From contig JAFWFB010000128.1 of NCBI GenBank assembly GCA_017512625.1, positions 1 to 9,253 of the forward strand: a stretch of 9,253 nt of DNA, written 5' to 3'. Numbering within the stretch: position 1 is the stretch's first letter; each line of letters opens with the position of its first letter. The notes under the pieces were generated by a model that was given only the letters and a program-made list of their open reading frames with translations, was not told the DNA's origin and searched no databases. Below are positions 1 to 5,542 of the stretch, piece by piece. Position numbers and translations under genes: made by a program. The stretch comes from Erysipelotrichaceae bacterium (GTDB taxonomy: Bacteria > Bacillota_I > Bacilli_A > Erysipelotrichales > Erysipelotrichaceae).

Positions 1-645
1 GAGGGTCGGAGAGATCATCGGCAAGGTTACGCGGGTAAAGATCCTAAAGCGGGATGCGCCATCGACCTTGGCCGCATTGTAGTAATCCTGATTGACGGAA
101 GCCAGGGCACTGGTAAGCAGCAGGATCTTAAATGGCAATACGATCCAGACGGTATAGATGCACATTACCAGCATCTTTGCCCAGTAAGGTCCATCGATGA
201 AATCGACGGTGTTAAAACCCAGGGAGCTGATGATGACATTCATCAGACCCGGGGAATAGGCGGTGGTCTTAAAAAGGATCATGAAGACCAGTCCGACTGC
301 CAGGGTATTGGTGACATAAGGCAGGAAGAAGATGGTCTCAAACAGATTCTTTAATCCCTTGATGGAATTTAAAGCCAGCGAGATAAGCAAAGCCAGTCCG
401 GTGGATACCGGAACGGTGATGATGACGAGGATAAAAGTATTTTTAAGGGCCTGAATGAAATAGGTATCATGCAGGACATAGGAATAGTTGTAAAGGCCGG
501 TGCCGAAATAGGAAGAAGATGCGAAATTATAGCCTTCCTCGAAGGAATAGATAAAGGCATCGATCAGAGGATAGACCATGAAGACCAGTAAAAACAGGAT
601 AGCCGGCAAAAGATAGAGCCAGGCTTTGCGGTTATTCTCACTCAT
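1..645 (-). CDS. Sugar ABC transporter permease, MalF/UgpA-like (partial, C-terminus beyond left edge)
   Basis: An open frame of 215 codons runs from ATG at 645 to the left edge without a stop. It is an inner-membrane subunit of a CUT1-type (carbohydrate) ABC importer. Hydrophobic segments lie at about residues 10-31, 70-92, 105-126 and 155-179. They are followed at 188-209 by the EAA loop (NAAKVDGASRF...TLP), which docks on the ATPase and is typical of MalF/UgpA proteins. The missing part should hold the last membrane segments. The ATG overlaps the end of the ATPase gene by 8 bases (ATGAGTGA, 638-645), so translation is probably coupled; a weak AAAGGA lies 12 nt upstream. The second permease and the binding protein would be expected further left. 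The substrate cannot be told from this part. Confidence 0.9.
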   Translation of the reverse strand, partial: MSENNRKAWLYLLPAILFLLVFMVYPLIDAFIYSFEEGYNFASSSYFGTGLYNYSYVLHDTYFIQALKNTFILVIITVPVSTGLALLISLALNSIKGLKNLFETIFFLPYVTNTLAVGLVFMILFKTTAYSPGLMNVIISSLGFNTVDFIDGPYWAKMLVMCIYTVWIVLPFKILLLTSALASVNQDYYNAAKVDGASRFRIFTRVTLPMISPTL

Positions 646-1732
646 CGACGAATCTGATCCTTTCTCCATAGTTATCAAACAGCAGCATCTTGCTGATGCT
701 GAAAGTGATGGTATCCTTATCGGTATCGATATTATCTTCGGTACGGACGATCGCCCTGATCGTTCCGCTTAAGGAAGCAGGACTTTGGGCTACCACACTG
801 GTATCCTTGCCCATGACTTCGACTCTTTCAAGATCCAGGGTAAGCACACCACTTGGATCAACAAGCATCGCTTCCGGCCTGATGGCAACGGAGACATCGC
901 CATCCTCCAGCCCCTTGGCATCCCTTATCGGCTGGTCATTGACATAGACCTTTTCGTTTTGGATCTTGCCGTTGAAGATATTGATCGCCGGAGTTCCCAA
1001 AAACTTTGCAACGAAAACATTGATCGGGTCGTCATAGACATCCTGCGGTTTGCCGATCTGCTGGATCTTGCCGGAACGCATGACGATGATCTGATCACAG
1101 ATGCTCATGGCCTCTTCCTGGTCATGGGTTACAAAGATCGTCGTGATGCCGGTCTGCTTCTGGATCTTACGGATCTCTTCCCTGGTCTGCAAGCGCAAAC
1201 GGGCATCGAGGTTGCTTAATGGTTCATCAAGAAGCAGGACCCGCGGCTGTTTTACCAGCGCTCTGGCGATAGCGACACGCTGCTGCTGGCCACCGGAAAG
1301 TTCATTAGGTTTTCTTTCCATGAGATTGTCGATCTGCACCAGCTTGGCGACTTCCAGTGCACGTCTATCCATCTCTTCCCTGCTCATCCTTTCCTCTTTC
1401 CTGAGATTTTCCAGAGGGAAAGTAATGTTTCTTAAAACAGTCAGATGAGGATAGAGGGCATAGCTTTGGAAGACCAAACCGATTCCTCTTAATTCCGGAG
1501 GAGTATTGGTGACATCGTCATCACCAAAAAACAGCTGACCTTCACTTGGCGTCTCCAGTCCGCTGATCAGATTGAGCAGTGTGCTCTTGCCACATCCCGA
1601 AGGACCGAGCAGACCGACCAGTTTGCCATCAGGGATCTCGATGGTAAAGTGATCGACCGCAACGACATCTTCCTTGATCTTTTTATCCCGGTTAGGGAAG
1701 ATCTTGGTTAAACTCTTCATTACTACTTTCAT
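638..1732 (-). CDS. ABC transporter ATP-binding protein, MalK/UgpC/MsmX type
   Basis: This 364-residue cytoplasmic ATPase powers the sugar importer whose permease follows it. All nucleotide-binding motifs are intact: Walker A GPSGCGKST (43-51), Q-loop Gln89, signature LSGGQ (145-149), Walker B LLLDE (166-170) with catalytic Glu170, D-loop SNLD (173-176) and H-loop His203 (VTHDQEEAM). After about residue 240 a C-terminal extension carries the TOBE-like regulatory region, with a recognisable AIRPE motif, as in MalK and UgpC. Length matches that family. ATG at 1732 has an AGGTGATG Shine-Dalgarno sequence 5 nt upstream, so this start is preferred to the internal Met5. It is the first gene of a leftward operon. 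Such ATPases may serve several sugar transporters (MsmX behaviour), but here it sits in its own operon. PotA (polyamine) is a less likely alternative, because the permease is of the sugar type. Confidence 0.94.
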   Translation of the reverse strand: MKVVMKSLTKIFPNRDKKIKEDVVAVDHFTIEIPDGKLVGLLGPSGCGKSTLLNLISGLETPSEGQLFFGDDDVTNTPPELRGIGLVFQSYALYPHLTVLRNITFPLENLRKEERMSREEMDRRALEVAKLVQIDNLMERKPNELSGGQQQRVAIARALVKQPRVLLLDEPLSNLDARLRLQTREEIRKIQKQTGITTIFVTHDQEEAMSICDQIIVMRSGKIQQIGKPQDVYDDPINVFVAKFLGTPAINIFNGKIQNEKVYVNDQPIRDAKGLEDGDVSVAIRPEAMLVDPSGVLTLDLERVEVMGKDTSVVAQSPASLSGTIRAIVRTEDNIDTDKDTITFSISKMLLFDNYGERIRFVDE

Positions 1733-1751
1733 AATTTCATCACCTATTCAA

Positions 1752-1760
1752 ATTATAGCA
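1752..1760 (-). promoter_or_regulatory. Extended -10 promoter of the ABC transporter operon
   Basis: Read on the minus strand this is TGCTATAAT, a perfect -10 hexamer with the TGn extension, 19 bases upstream of the ATPase start codon. No good -35 box lies at the normal distance, which is usual for extended -10 promoters. Confidence 0.6.
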
Positions 1761-1769
1761 TCCGTATCT

Positions 1770-1797
1770 TTTTCATATTTAAAATACAAGTTATAAT
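1770..1797 (+). promoter_or_regulatory. Probable promoter of the esterase gene
   Basis: A perfect TATAAT at 1792-1797 lies 29 bases before the esterase ATG. A TTTTCA (4 of 6 matches to TTGACA) at 1770-1775 gives a 16-base spacer. Transcription would start near 1804. That rules out the in-frame ATG at 1800 as the true start. Confidence 0.55.
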
Positions 1798-1826
1798 TTA
1801 TGCGTACAAATAAAGGAGAAATAATA

Positions 1827-2675
1827 ATGGGTTTAGTACACTTTAGTTATCGCAGTTGGTGCCTTAACCTCAACACTGATGTTGAAGTTATCGTGCCATC
1901 AATTAAGCAGGGACAAAATGCCAAGGAATACTACCGTTCAGGTAAGAAGTATCCGGTCCTCTGGCTGCTTCACGGTACTCTTGGCTGCTACAACGATTAC
2001 CTGCGCAGAACCAATATTGAACTGTATGCTACTGAGAATGATCTGATGGTCGTCATGCCTTCAGCCCTCAACAGCAACTATTCAAACTGGGACAACATCA
2101 CTCCGCCATTTAAGATGTTCGACTTCCTGACCGAGGAACTGATGCCGATGATCTATGGCTGGCTGCCTGCATCTGACAAGCGTGAAGACAACTTCATCGC
2201 CGGTCTTAGCATGGGTGCCCGCGGTGGTGTCAGCAAGTATCTGTTCAATCATCCTGACAAATTCGCCGGTGCTGCCTTCATGTCTGGCGTACCAAGCGAC
2301 ATCCGCTCGATCTTAAACGATCCTAATCACAGAATGTATGAGCGTGAGAAGATGACTGTCGAAGCTGCCGGTGGATTCGAGAAGTGGGCTGCTTCCTATG
2401 AGAATGTCTGGGACAAGGTAAAAGATGTTGCGGCTATGGAAAATCCGCCTAAACTGTATTTCTGCTGCGGTGGCAATGACGGTGTTCTGGAAAACTTCAT
2501 GCACTTCAAGGAATACGCTGAATCAGTCGGACTCAAGGCAACCTTCACCGTAAGACCTGGATATGCTCATGAGTGGCGATTCTGGGAGCTGGAGATCCAG
2601 GAAGCCTTAAGATTCTTCGGCTTCAAAGTACCTGAACTGCCTGATGCTACTACCTACGAAAGCAGACTGGTATAA
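1827..2675 (+). CDS. Cytoplasmic serine esterase, EstA/esterase D family
   Basis: A 282-residue alpha/beta-hydrolase of the putative esterase family (Pfam 'Esterase'), resembling the tributyrin esterase EstA of streptococci and lactococci and S-formylglutathione hydrolases. It should cleave short-chain esters such as acetyl groups. Visible features are the oxyanion region LLHG (47-50), the nucleophile elbow GLSMG with Ser128, a likely catalytic Asp218 in GGND, and His248 in GYAHEW. There is no signal peptide, so it acts inside the cell. ATG at 1827 is chosen because AGGAG (1814-1818) lies 8 nt upstream; the longer frame from 1800 adds nine residues but starts before the likely transcript start. 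It is divergent from the sugar ABC operon, so deacylating an imported sugar is a reasonable but unproven role. Related carbohydrate esterases of family CE1 are the main alternative. Confidence 0.85.
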   Translation: MGLVHFSYRSWCLNLNTDVEVIVPSIKQGQNAKEYYRSGKKYPVLWLLHGTLGCYNDYLRRTNIELYATENDLMVVMPSALNSNYSNWDNITPPFKMFDFLTEELMPMIYGWLPASDKREDNFIAGLSMGARGGVSKYLFNHPDKFAGAAFMSGVPSDIRSILNDPNHRMYEREKMTVEAAGGFEKWAASYENVWDKVKDVAAMENPPKLYFCCGGNDGVLENFMHFKEYAESVGLKATFTVRPGYAHEWRFWELEIQEALRFFGFKVPELPDATTYESRLV

Positions 2676-2680
2676 TCTTA

Positions 2681-2696
2681 GTTAGTCTAAACTAAC
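2681..2696. repeat. Inverted repeat just before the esterase terminator
   Basis: GTTAGT-CTAA-ACTAAC is a perfect 6-bp inverted repeat with a 4-base loop, starting 5 bases after the esterase stop codon. It directly precedes the terminator hairpin, giving two hairpins in tandem. Confidence 0.6.
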
Positions 2697-2717
2697 AGGG
2701 CCGTAAGGCCCTTTTTT
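2697..2717 (+). terminator. Intrinsic terminator of the esterase gene
   Basis: AGGGCC-GTAA-GGCCC is a GC-rich hairpin with a GTAA loop, followed by a run of T (2712-2717). It is a textbook Rho-independent terminator 22 bases after the stop codon. Confidence 0.9.
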
Positions 2718-2721
2718 ATTA

Positions 2722-2735
2722 TGTAATCGCTTACA
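2722..2735 (+). promoter_or_regulatory. Catabolite-responsive element (cre) for CcpA
   Basis: TGTAATCGCTTACA matches the cre consensus TGWAANCGNTNWCA at every defined position. It sits in the near-palindrome ATGTAATCGCTTACAT (2721-2736), about 88 bases before the aldolase start codon and 4 bases after the esterase terminator T run. CcpA with HPr-Ser-P binds such sites in Bacillota. The location points to control of the aldolase. Whether it activates or represses depends on which promoter is used. Confidence 0.75.
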
Positions 2736-2753
2736 TAAAAATTTTTGGATAGT

Positions 2754-2787
2754 ATTCTCTTTCTTCCCAAAAAAAAGATAGTAGAAT
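2754..2787 (+). promoter_or_regulatory. Promoter region of the aldolase gene (two candidate -10 boxes)
   Basis: Two candidates are visible. TATTCT at 2754-2759 has TTACAT (2731-2736, inside the cre palindrome) 17 bases upstream. TAGAAT at 2782-2787 fits the expected leader length better but has only a poor -35 region (TTTCTT, 2760-2765). With the second one, the cre centre would lie near -65, a position compatible with CcpA activation; with the first it would overlap the -35 box and repress. Confidence 0.35.
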
Positions 2788-2823
2788 GTAGATGTTTACA
2801 AAGTAAAAAAGGAGGACTTTAAA

Positions 2824-3705
2824 ATGCTTGTAACAATGAAAGAAATTCTTGACAGAGCTAGCGAAGGCAACTACGGTGTTGCTGCTCCAAACGTTGATAA
2901 CGAGTTATTAGTTAGAGCTGCTATCGAAGCTGCCGAAGAAATGAATGCACCTCTTATCTTAGACGTTGCTTTCATGGCTTCTCCGGATGTATTCGCTTTC
3001 GGACATCTTTGCCGTTCTTTAGCTGAACAGTCTCGTATCCCTGTAGCTATCAACTTAGACCACGGTGCTTCAATCGAACAGGTTGCAAAGTGCATCCAGG
3101 CTGGATTCACTTCAGTAATGATCGATAGATCTTCTTATCCAGATGATGAGAATATCCGCGACGTAGCAGAAGTTGTTAAGTTTGCTCATGCTTGCGGTGT
3201 TTCAGTTGAATCTGAATTAGGCCATGTTGGTCAGGCTTCTCAGTACGATGTAGATAGAGATGCAGCATTAACCGATCCTGAATTCGCAACTGAATATATC
3301 GAAAAGACCGGTGTTGACTGCTTAGCTGTTGCTGTCGGTACCGCTCATGGTGCTTACCCAGAAGGATTCGTTCCTTATCTTGATTTCGACAGACTTGTAG
3401 CTATCAAGAAAGCAACCAACCACTTCCCACTGGTTCTTCACGGATCTTCAGGAACTGATGATGAATCATTAAGAAAAGCTTGCCAGTTAGGTATCAACAA
3501 AGTTAATATCAATACTGACCTTCAGCAGGCTGCAGCCAGAGCTTGGGAGAGTGCAGAAGTTAAGTTCAGCATCTTCAGAACTGCTCAGCAGGGCTGGAAA
3601 GAATACTTAAAGAAGATGATCGCCATCTATGGTTCTGATGGTAAGGCTTGGGAAGTTAAGCCTGCAGGTCTTCCTGCAACCAGAGTTCCTGGAAGAAGAA
3701 AATAA
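2824..3705 (+). CDS. fba: Class II fructose/tagatose-bisphosphate aldolase
   Basis: A 293-residue zinc aldolase that reversibly splits a ketose 1,6-bisphosphate into dihydroxyacetone phosphate and glyceraldehyde 3-phosphate in the cytoplasm. The family is clear from NLDHG with catalytic Asp79 and zinc ligand His80, the acidic DRSSYPDDENI segment (101-111), VESELG (128-133), zinc ligand His175 in GTAHG, zinc ligand His206 in LHGSSG, and INKVNINTD (224-232) for phosphate binding. Whether the substrate is fructose (FbaA) or tagatose (GatY/KbaY/LacD-like use) cannot be decided from the motifs. No tagatose pathway gene is nearby, so the glycolytic role is favoured. An AAAAGGAGG ribosome site (2807-2815) lies 8 nt before the ATG. 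Codons are strongly biased to TTA, GCT, GTT and AGA, unlike the neighbours, a sign of high expression. The gene is monocistronic between two terminators. Confidence 0.93.
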   Translation: MLVTMKEILDRASEGNYGVAAPNVDNELLVRAAIEAAEEMNAPLILDVAFMASPDVFAFGHLCRSLAEQSRIPVAINLDHGASIEQVAKCIQAGFTSVMIDRSSYPDDENIRDVAEVVKFAHACGVSVESELGHVGQASQYDVDRDAALTDPEFATEYIEKTGVDCLAVAVGTAHGAYPEGFVPYLDFDRLVAIKKATNHFPLVLHGSSGTDDESLRKACQLGINKVNINTDLQQAAARAWESAEVKFSIFRTAQQGWKEYLKKMIAIYGSDGKAWEVKPAGLPATRVPGRRK

Positions 3706-3729
3706 GCGATTTATCGTTTAGTAAAAAAT

Positions 3730-3760
3730 AAAACGGTTATGGATCCATAACCGTTTTTTT
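3730..3760. terminator. Bidirectional terminator between aldolase and Nudix genes
   Basis: A perfect palindrome (AAAACGGTTATG-GATC-CATAACCGTTTT, 3730-3757) ends in a T run on the plus strand (3754-3760) and in TTTTATTTTTT on the minus strand. It lies between two convergent genes and should stop transcription from both sides. Confidence 0.92.
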
Positions 3761-3761
3761 A

Positions 3762-4196
3762 TTATCCTTCGATCCCCTTCTCCCTCAGGAATTCATGAGC
3801 CTTTTTAAGGACCCCCTTTGAATTGTCATATTCAAGGATCCTTAGGGCATCATCATACTCAAGAAGCTTTAGATCCTGCACTTCGCTTTCCTGGAAGACA
3901 GGCTGTTGATTCTGATATCTGGCCAGGAAATAGATGACCTTTTTGGTGACACCGGGTTTTTGGGGAAGAGGATAGGTGACCTCTTGCTTAAAGCCATCGA
4001 TAAAATCCACCTTTAATCCGGTCTCTTCCAGTATCTCACGCCTTGCGGTCTCAAGCTGGCTTTCTCCTTGTTCCATGTGTCCTTTAGGAAAGCCGTGGAA
4101 TCCGTTTAACTGATAGATGATCACATAGTGGACAGCATCATCGATCAGGGTATAGATCACTGCCCCGCAAGATATTTCCATCTTGTTTGAACTCAT
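3762..4196 (-). CDS. Nudix hydrolase, probable asymmetric Ap4A hydrolase type
   Basis: A 144-residue pyrophosphohydrolase. A complete Nudix box (GX5EX7REUXEEXGU) spans residues 39-61, from GHMEQGE to LEETGL, with metal-binding Glu54, Glu57 and Glu58. The FPKGH entry into the box, the CGAVIY strand near the N-terminus and KKVIYFLA after it resemble bis(5'-nucleosyl)-tetraphosphatases of the MutT/Ap4A family. These clear diadenosine polyphosphates made by aminoacyl-tRNA synthetases under stress. Other nucleotide substrates remain possible. ATG at 4196 is supported by GGAGG at 4203-4207, 6 nt upstream. It follows the isomerase-like gene in the same direction after only 55 bases, most of which form a terminator hairpin, so it may depend on read-through or on a promoter inside that gene. 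Confidence 0.87.
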   Translation of the reverse strand: MSSNKMEISCGAVIYTLIDDAVHYVIIYQLNGFHGFPKGHMEQGESQLETARREILEETGLKVDFIDGFKQEVTYPLPQKPGVTKKVIYFLARYQNQQPVFQESEVQDLKLLEYDDALRILEYDNSKGVLKKAHEFLREKGIEG

Positions 4197-4221
4197 AATG
4201 GTCCTCCATTATCAATTAATT

Positions 4222-4251
4222 AATAAAAGCGAGATCACTCTCGCTTTTATT
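4222..4251 (-). terminator. Hairpin terminator or attenuator between the isomerase-like and Nudix genes
   Basis: A 13-bp perfect stem with loop (AATAAAAGCGAGA, loop 4235-4238, TCTCGCTTTTATT) begins directly after the stop codon of the isomerase-like gene. On the minus strand it is followed by TTTTATTAATTAATT, a T-rich but interrupted tail, so termination may be partial. Confidence 0.7.
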
Positions 4252-5445
4252 TTAAAGCCATCTGAAGAATTCGTCGACAAGATCAGCATGATCGCCTTTG
4301 ACGATCAGGTGATGGTTGCCAATGGATTCGGTCAGGAAGTAATTGATGTCGTTTAACTGCAGTCTGATCTGCGTACGGCAAAGATTGAATTCGTTAAGGT
4401 TTTCTAGCAGGGTTCCGCTATCGACATAGTATTCATCGAGCAGACCGGAAGCCTTAAAGACAGTGATCGGACCTTCGGTGATCTTGCCACGGATGGCAAC
4501 GCCAAGACCGGATTCGAAGTGAGTCATATATTCCAGCTTGTCCGGCATGGTGATCGGTAAGGTACAGTGTGCAAAGACGATCTGGTTGTTGTCCGAATCG
4601 ATCCTTGAAGGATTGGCCATGAATACTTTCTCGCCGCTTAATTCACCGATGATGACCATGGAGATCAGGGCAGGAGTATCGCCTTCACATCCGGCGTAGA
4701 TTCCTTCAGAGTTAAGGATGGCTAAAGCCATGCATCCGGTTCCCTTGATCGGTTCAAGCAGGTCGAAGCATCTTACGGTAACACCCTTAAGACCGTACTT
4801 GGTGCAGATCCTTTTTAGAGCACCATAGATATGTAAGGATAGCTCGATCTCGCTTTCCGGGAAGCGGCAGCCTTCCTTGTATAACTTGGTAAACTCGTTT
4901 TCCTCGTACTGCTTCTTGGCGATCTCATCGAAGAATTCCTGCATTGGGATATCTACGATCTCGATGCCGTTTAATTCCTTGCTTGTTGCTGCATCGACAT
5001 CGGAACTGATCAGCCAGTCGCTAGGTTTTCCTACACGGCCGATCCTTAAGCTGCGGATGGTCTTTCTGGTCTTGAAGACCTTTGCCAGATTGGCGATCTT
5101 GGTAGCCATCTTGTTCTCGGAACCGTGAATGATCTCGCCCTGGATATCATTCTGTCTTAAATAGGATAAGATCTCCATGGAGGCAGCCAGAGAGTTGCTG
5201 GCACCGGAAGTAAGCAGGAAGACCGGTCTAGGCAGTTTGTCCAGGATCTGGAGGAAACGGCCTTCGGTTCCGCCGCCACCGATGAAGTTAAATACCAGAT
5301 CGTAATCATTGACCTGATCCAATTCGATCAGTTCGAGCTCATTGCCGCTTTCGGCAGAGAGACGCTTGATCAAATTGAAGTTATCTTCATTAATGACATC
5401 GCCAGCAACGTTATTGCTGTATACGTAATAAACTCCAATTTTCAT
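4252..5445 (-). CDS. L-fucose isomerase-like protein (COG2407-type), substrate unknown
   Basis: A 397-residue cytoplasmic protein resembling the L-fucose/L-arabinose isomerase superfamily. An N-terminal Rossmann-like half contains FNFIGGGGTEGR (52-63) and the segment LTSGASNSLAASMEILSYL (78-96, residues approximate). The C-terminal half has FDLLEPIKGTGCMALAILN (227-245), AGCEGDTPALISM (251-263), FMANPSRID (275-283), FAHCTLP (291-297), HFESGLGVAIRG (309-320) and a final GNHHLIVKGDHADL (376-389). Glu254, Asp256 and His378 or His379 are plausible metal ligands by analogy with FucI, which uses Glu, Asp and His. At 397 residues it is much shorter than true FucI (about 590), so an aldose-ketose isomerase activity is inferred only. 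The start at 5445 has AAAGGGG 11 nt upstream. It is divergent from the probable psuK, suggesting sugar or nucleoside-derived pentose metabolism. Confidence 0.75.
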   Translation of the reverse strand: MKIGVYYVYSNNVAGDVINEDNFNLIKRLSAESGNELELIELDQVNDYDLVFNFIGGGGTEGRFLQILDKLPRPVFLLTSGASNSLAASMEILSYLRQNDIQGEIIHGSENKMATKIANLAKVFKTRKTIRSLRIGRVGKPSDWLISSDVDAATSKELNGIEIVDIPMQEFFDEIAKKQYEENEFTKLYKEGCRFPESEIELSLHIYGALKRICTKYGLKGVTVRCFDLLEPIKGTGCMALAILNSEGIYAGCEGDTPALISMVIIGELSGEKVFMANPSRIDSDNNQIVFAHCTLPITMPDKLEYMTHFESGLGVAIRGKITEGPITVFKASGLLDEYYVDSGTLLENLNEFNLCRTQIRLQLNDINYFLTESIGNHHLIVKGDHADLVDEFFRWL

Positions 5446-5475
5446 TATTTGTTTTTCCCCTTTATTCTTTACTTA

Positions 5476-5484
5476 ATTCTACCA
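5476..5484 (-). promoter_or_regulatory. Probable extended -10 promoter of the isomerase-like gene
   Basis: On the minus strand the sequence reads TGGTAGAAT, a TGn extension with a 5-of-6 match to TATAAT, 30 bases before the start codon. No clear -35 box is present. Confidence 0.5.
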
Positions 5485-5486
5485 TA

Positions 5487-5523
5487 TTGCCATCTTTAAT
5501 CCTCGGTTCATTTAAGATAAGAT
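5487..5523 (+). promoter_or_regulatory. Possible promoter region of the psuK-psuG operon
   Basis: TTGCCA at 5487-5492 matches TTGACA in 5 of 6 positions, but the -10 candidates are weak and poorly spaced: TAAGAT at 5513-5518 (20-base spacer) and again at 5518-5523. The exact promoter is uncertain; a promoter is expected here because the operon starts at 5543 and the other side is divergent. Confidence 0.3.
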
Positions 5524-5531
5524 ATTAAAGA
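5493..5531. repeat. 8-bp inverted repeat in the divergent intergenic region
   Basis: TCTTTAAT (5493-5500) and ATTAAAGA (5524-5531) form a perfect inverted repeat with a 23-base gap, so the half-site centres are 31 bases apart, near three helical turns. It lies over the likely psuK promoter and could be an operator, but it is AT-rich and may be chance. Confidence 0.3.
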
Positions 5532-5542
5532 GAGGTAATAAT

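Noticed and set aside
690..1448. Plus-strand open frames inside the ABC ATPase gene
   Set aside because: They lie antisense to a gene with every ATPase motif, show no recognisable family and have no ribosome sites.
638..1732. Polyamine transporter (PotA) assignment
   Set aside because: The linked permease has a MalF/UgpA-type EAA loop and the ATPase C-terminus fits sugar transporters better.
1800..1826. Nine-residue N-terminal extension of the esterase (ATG at 1800)
   Set aside because: No ribosome site precedes it and it lies at or before the expected transcript start; ATG at 1827 has AGGAG at ideal spacing and the protein then begins as family members do.
4252..5445. Assignment of the isomerase-like gene to fucose or sulfoquinovose breakdown
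   Set aside because: No fucose kinase or aldolase and no sulfoglycolysis gene is adjacent; the similarity supports the superfamily only.
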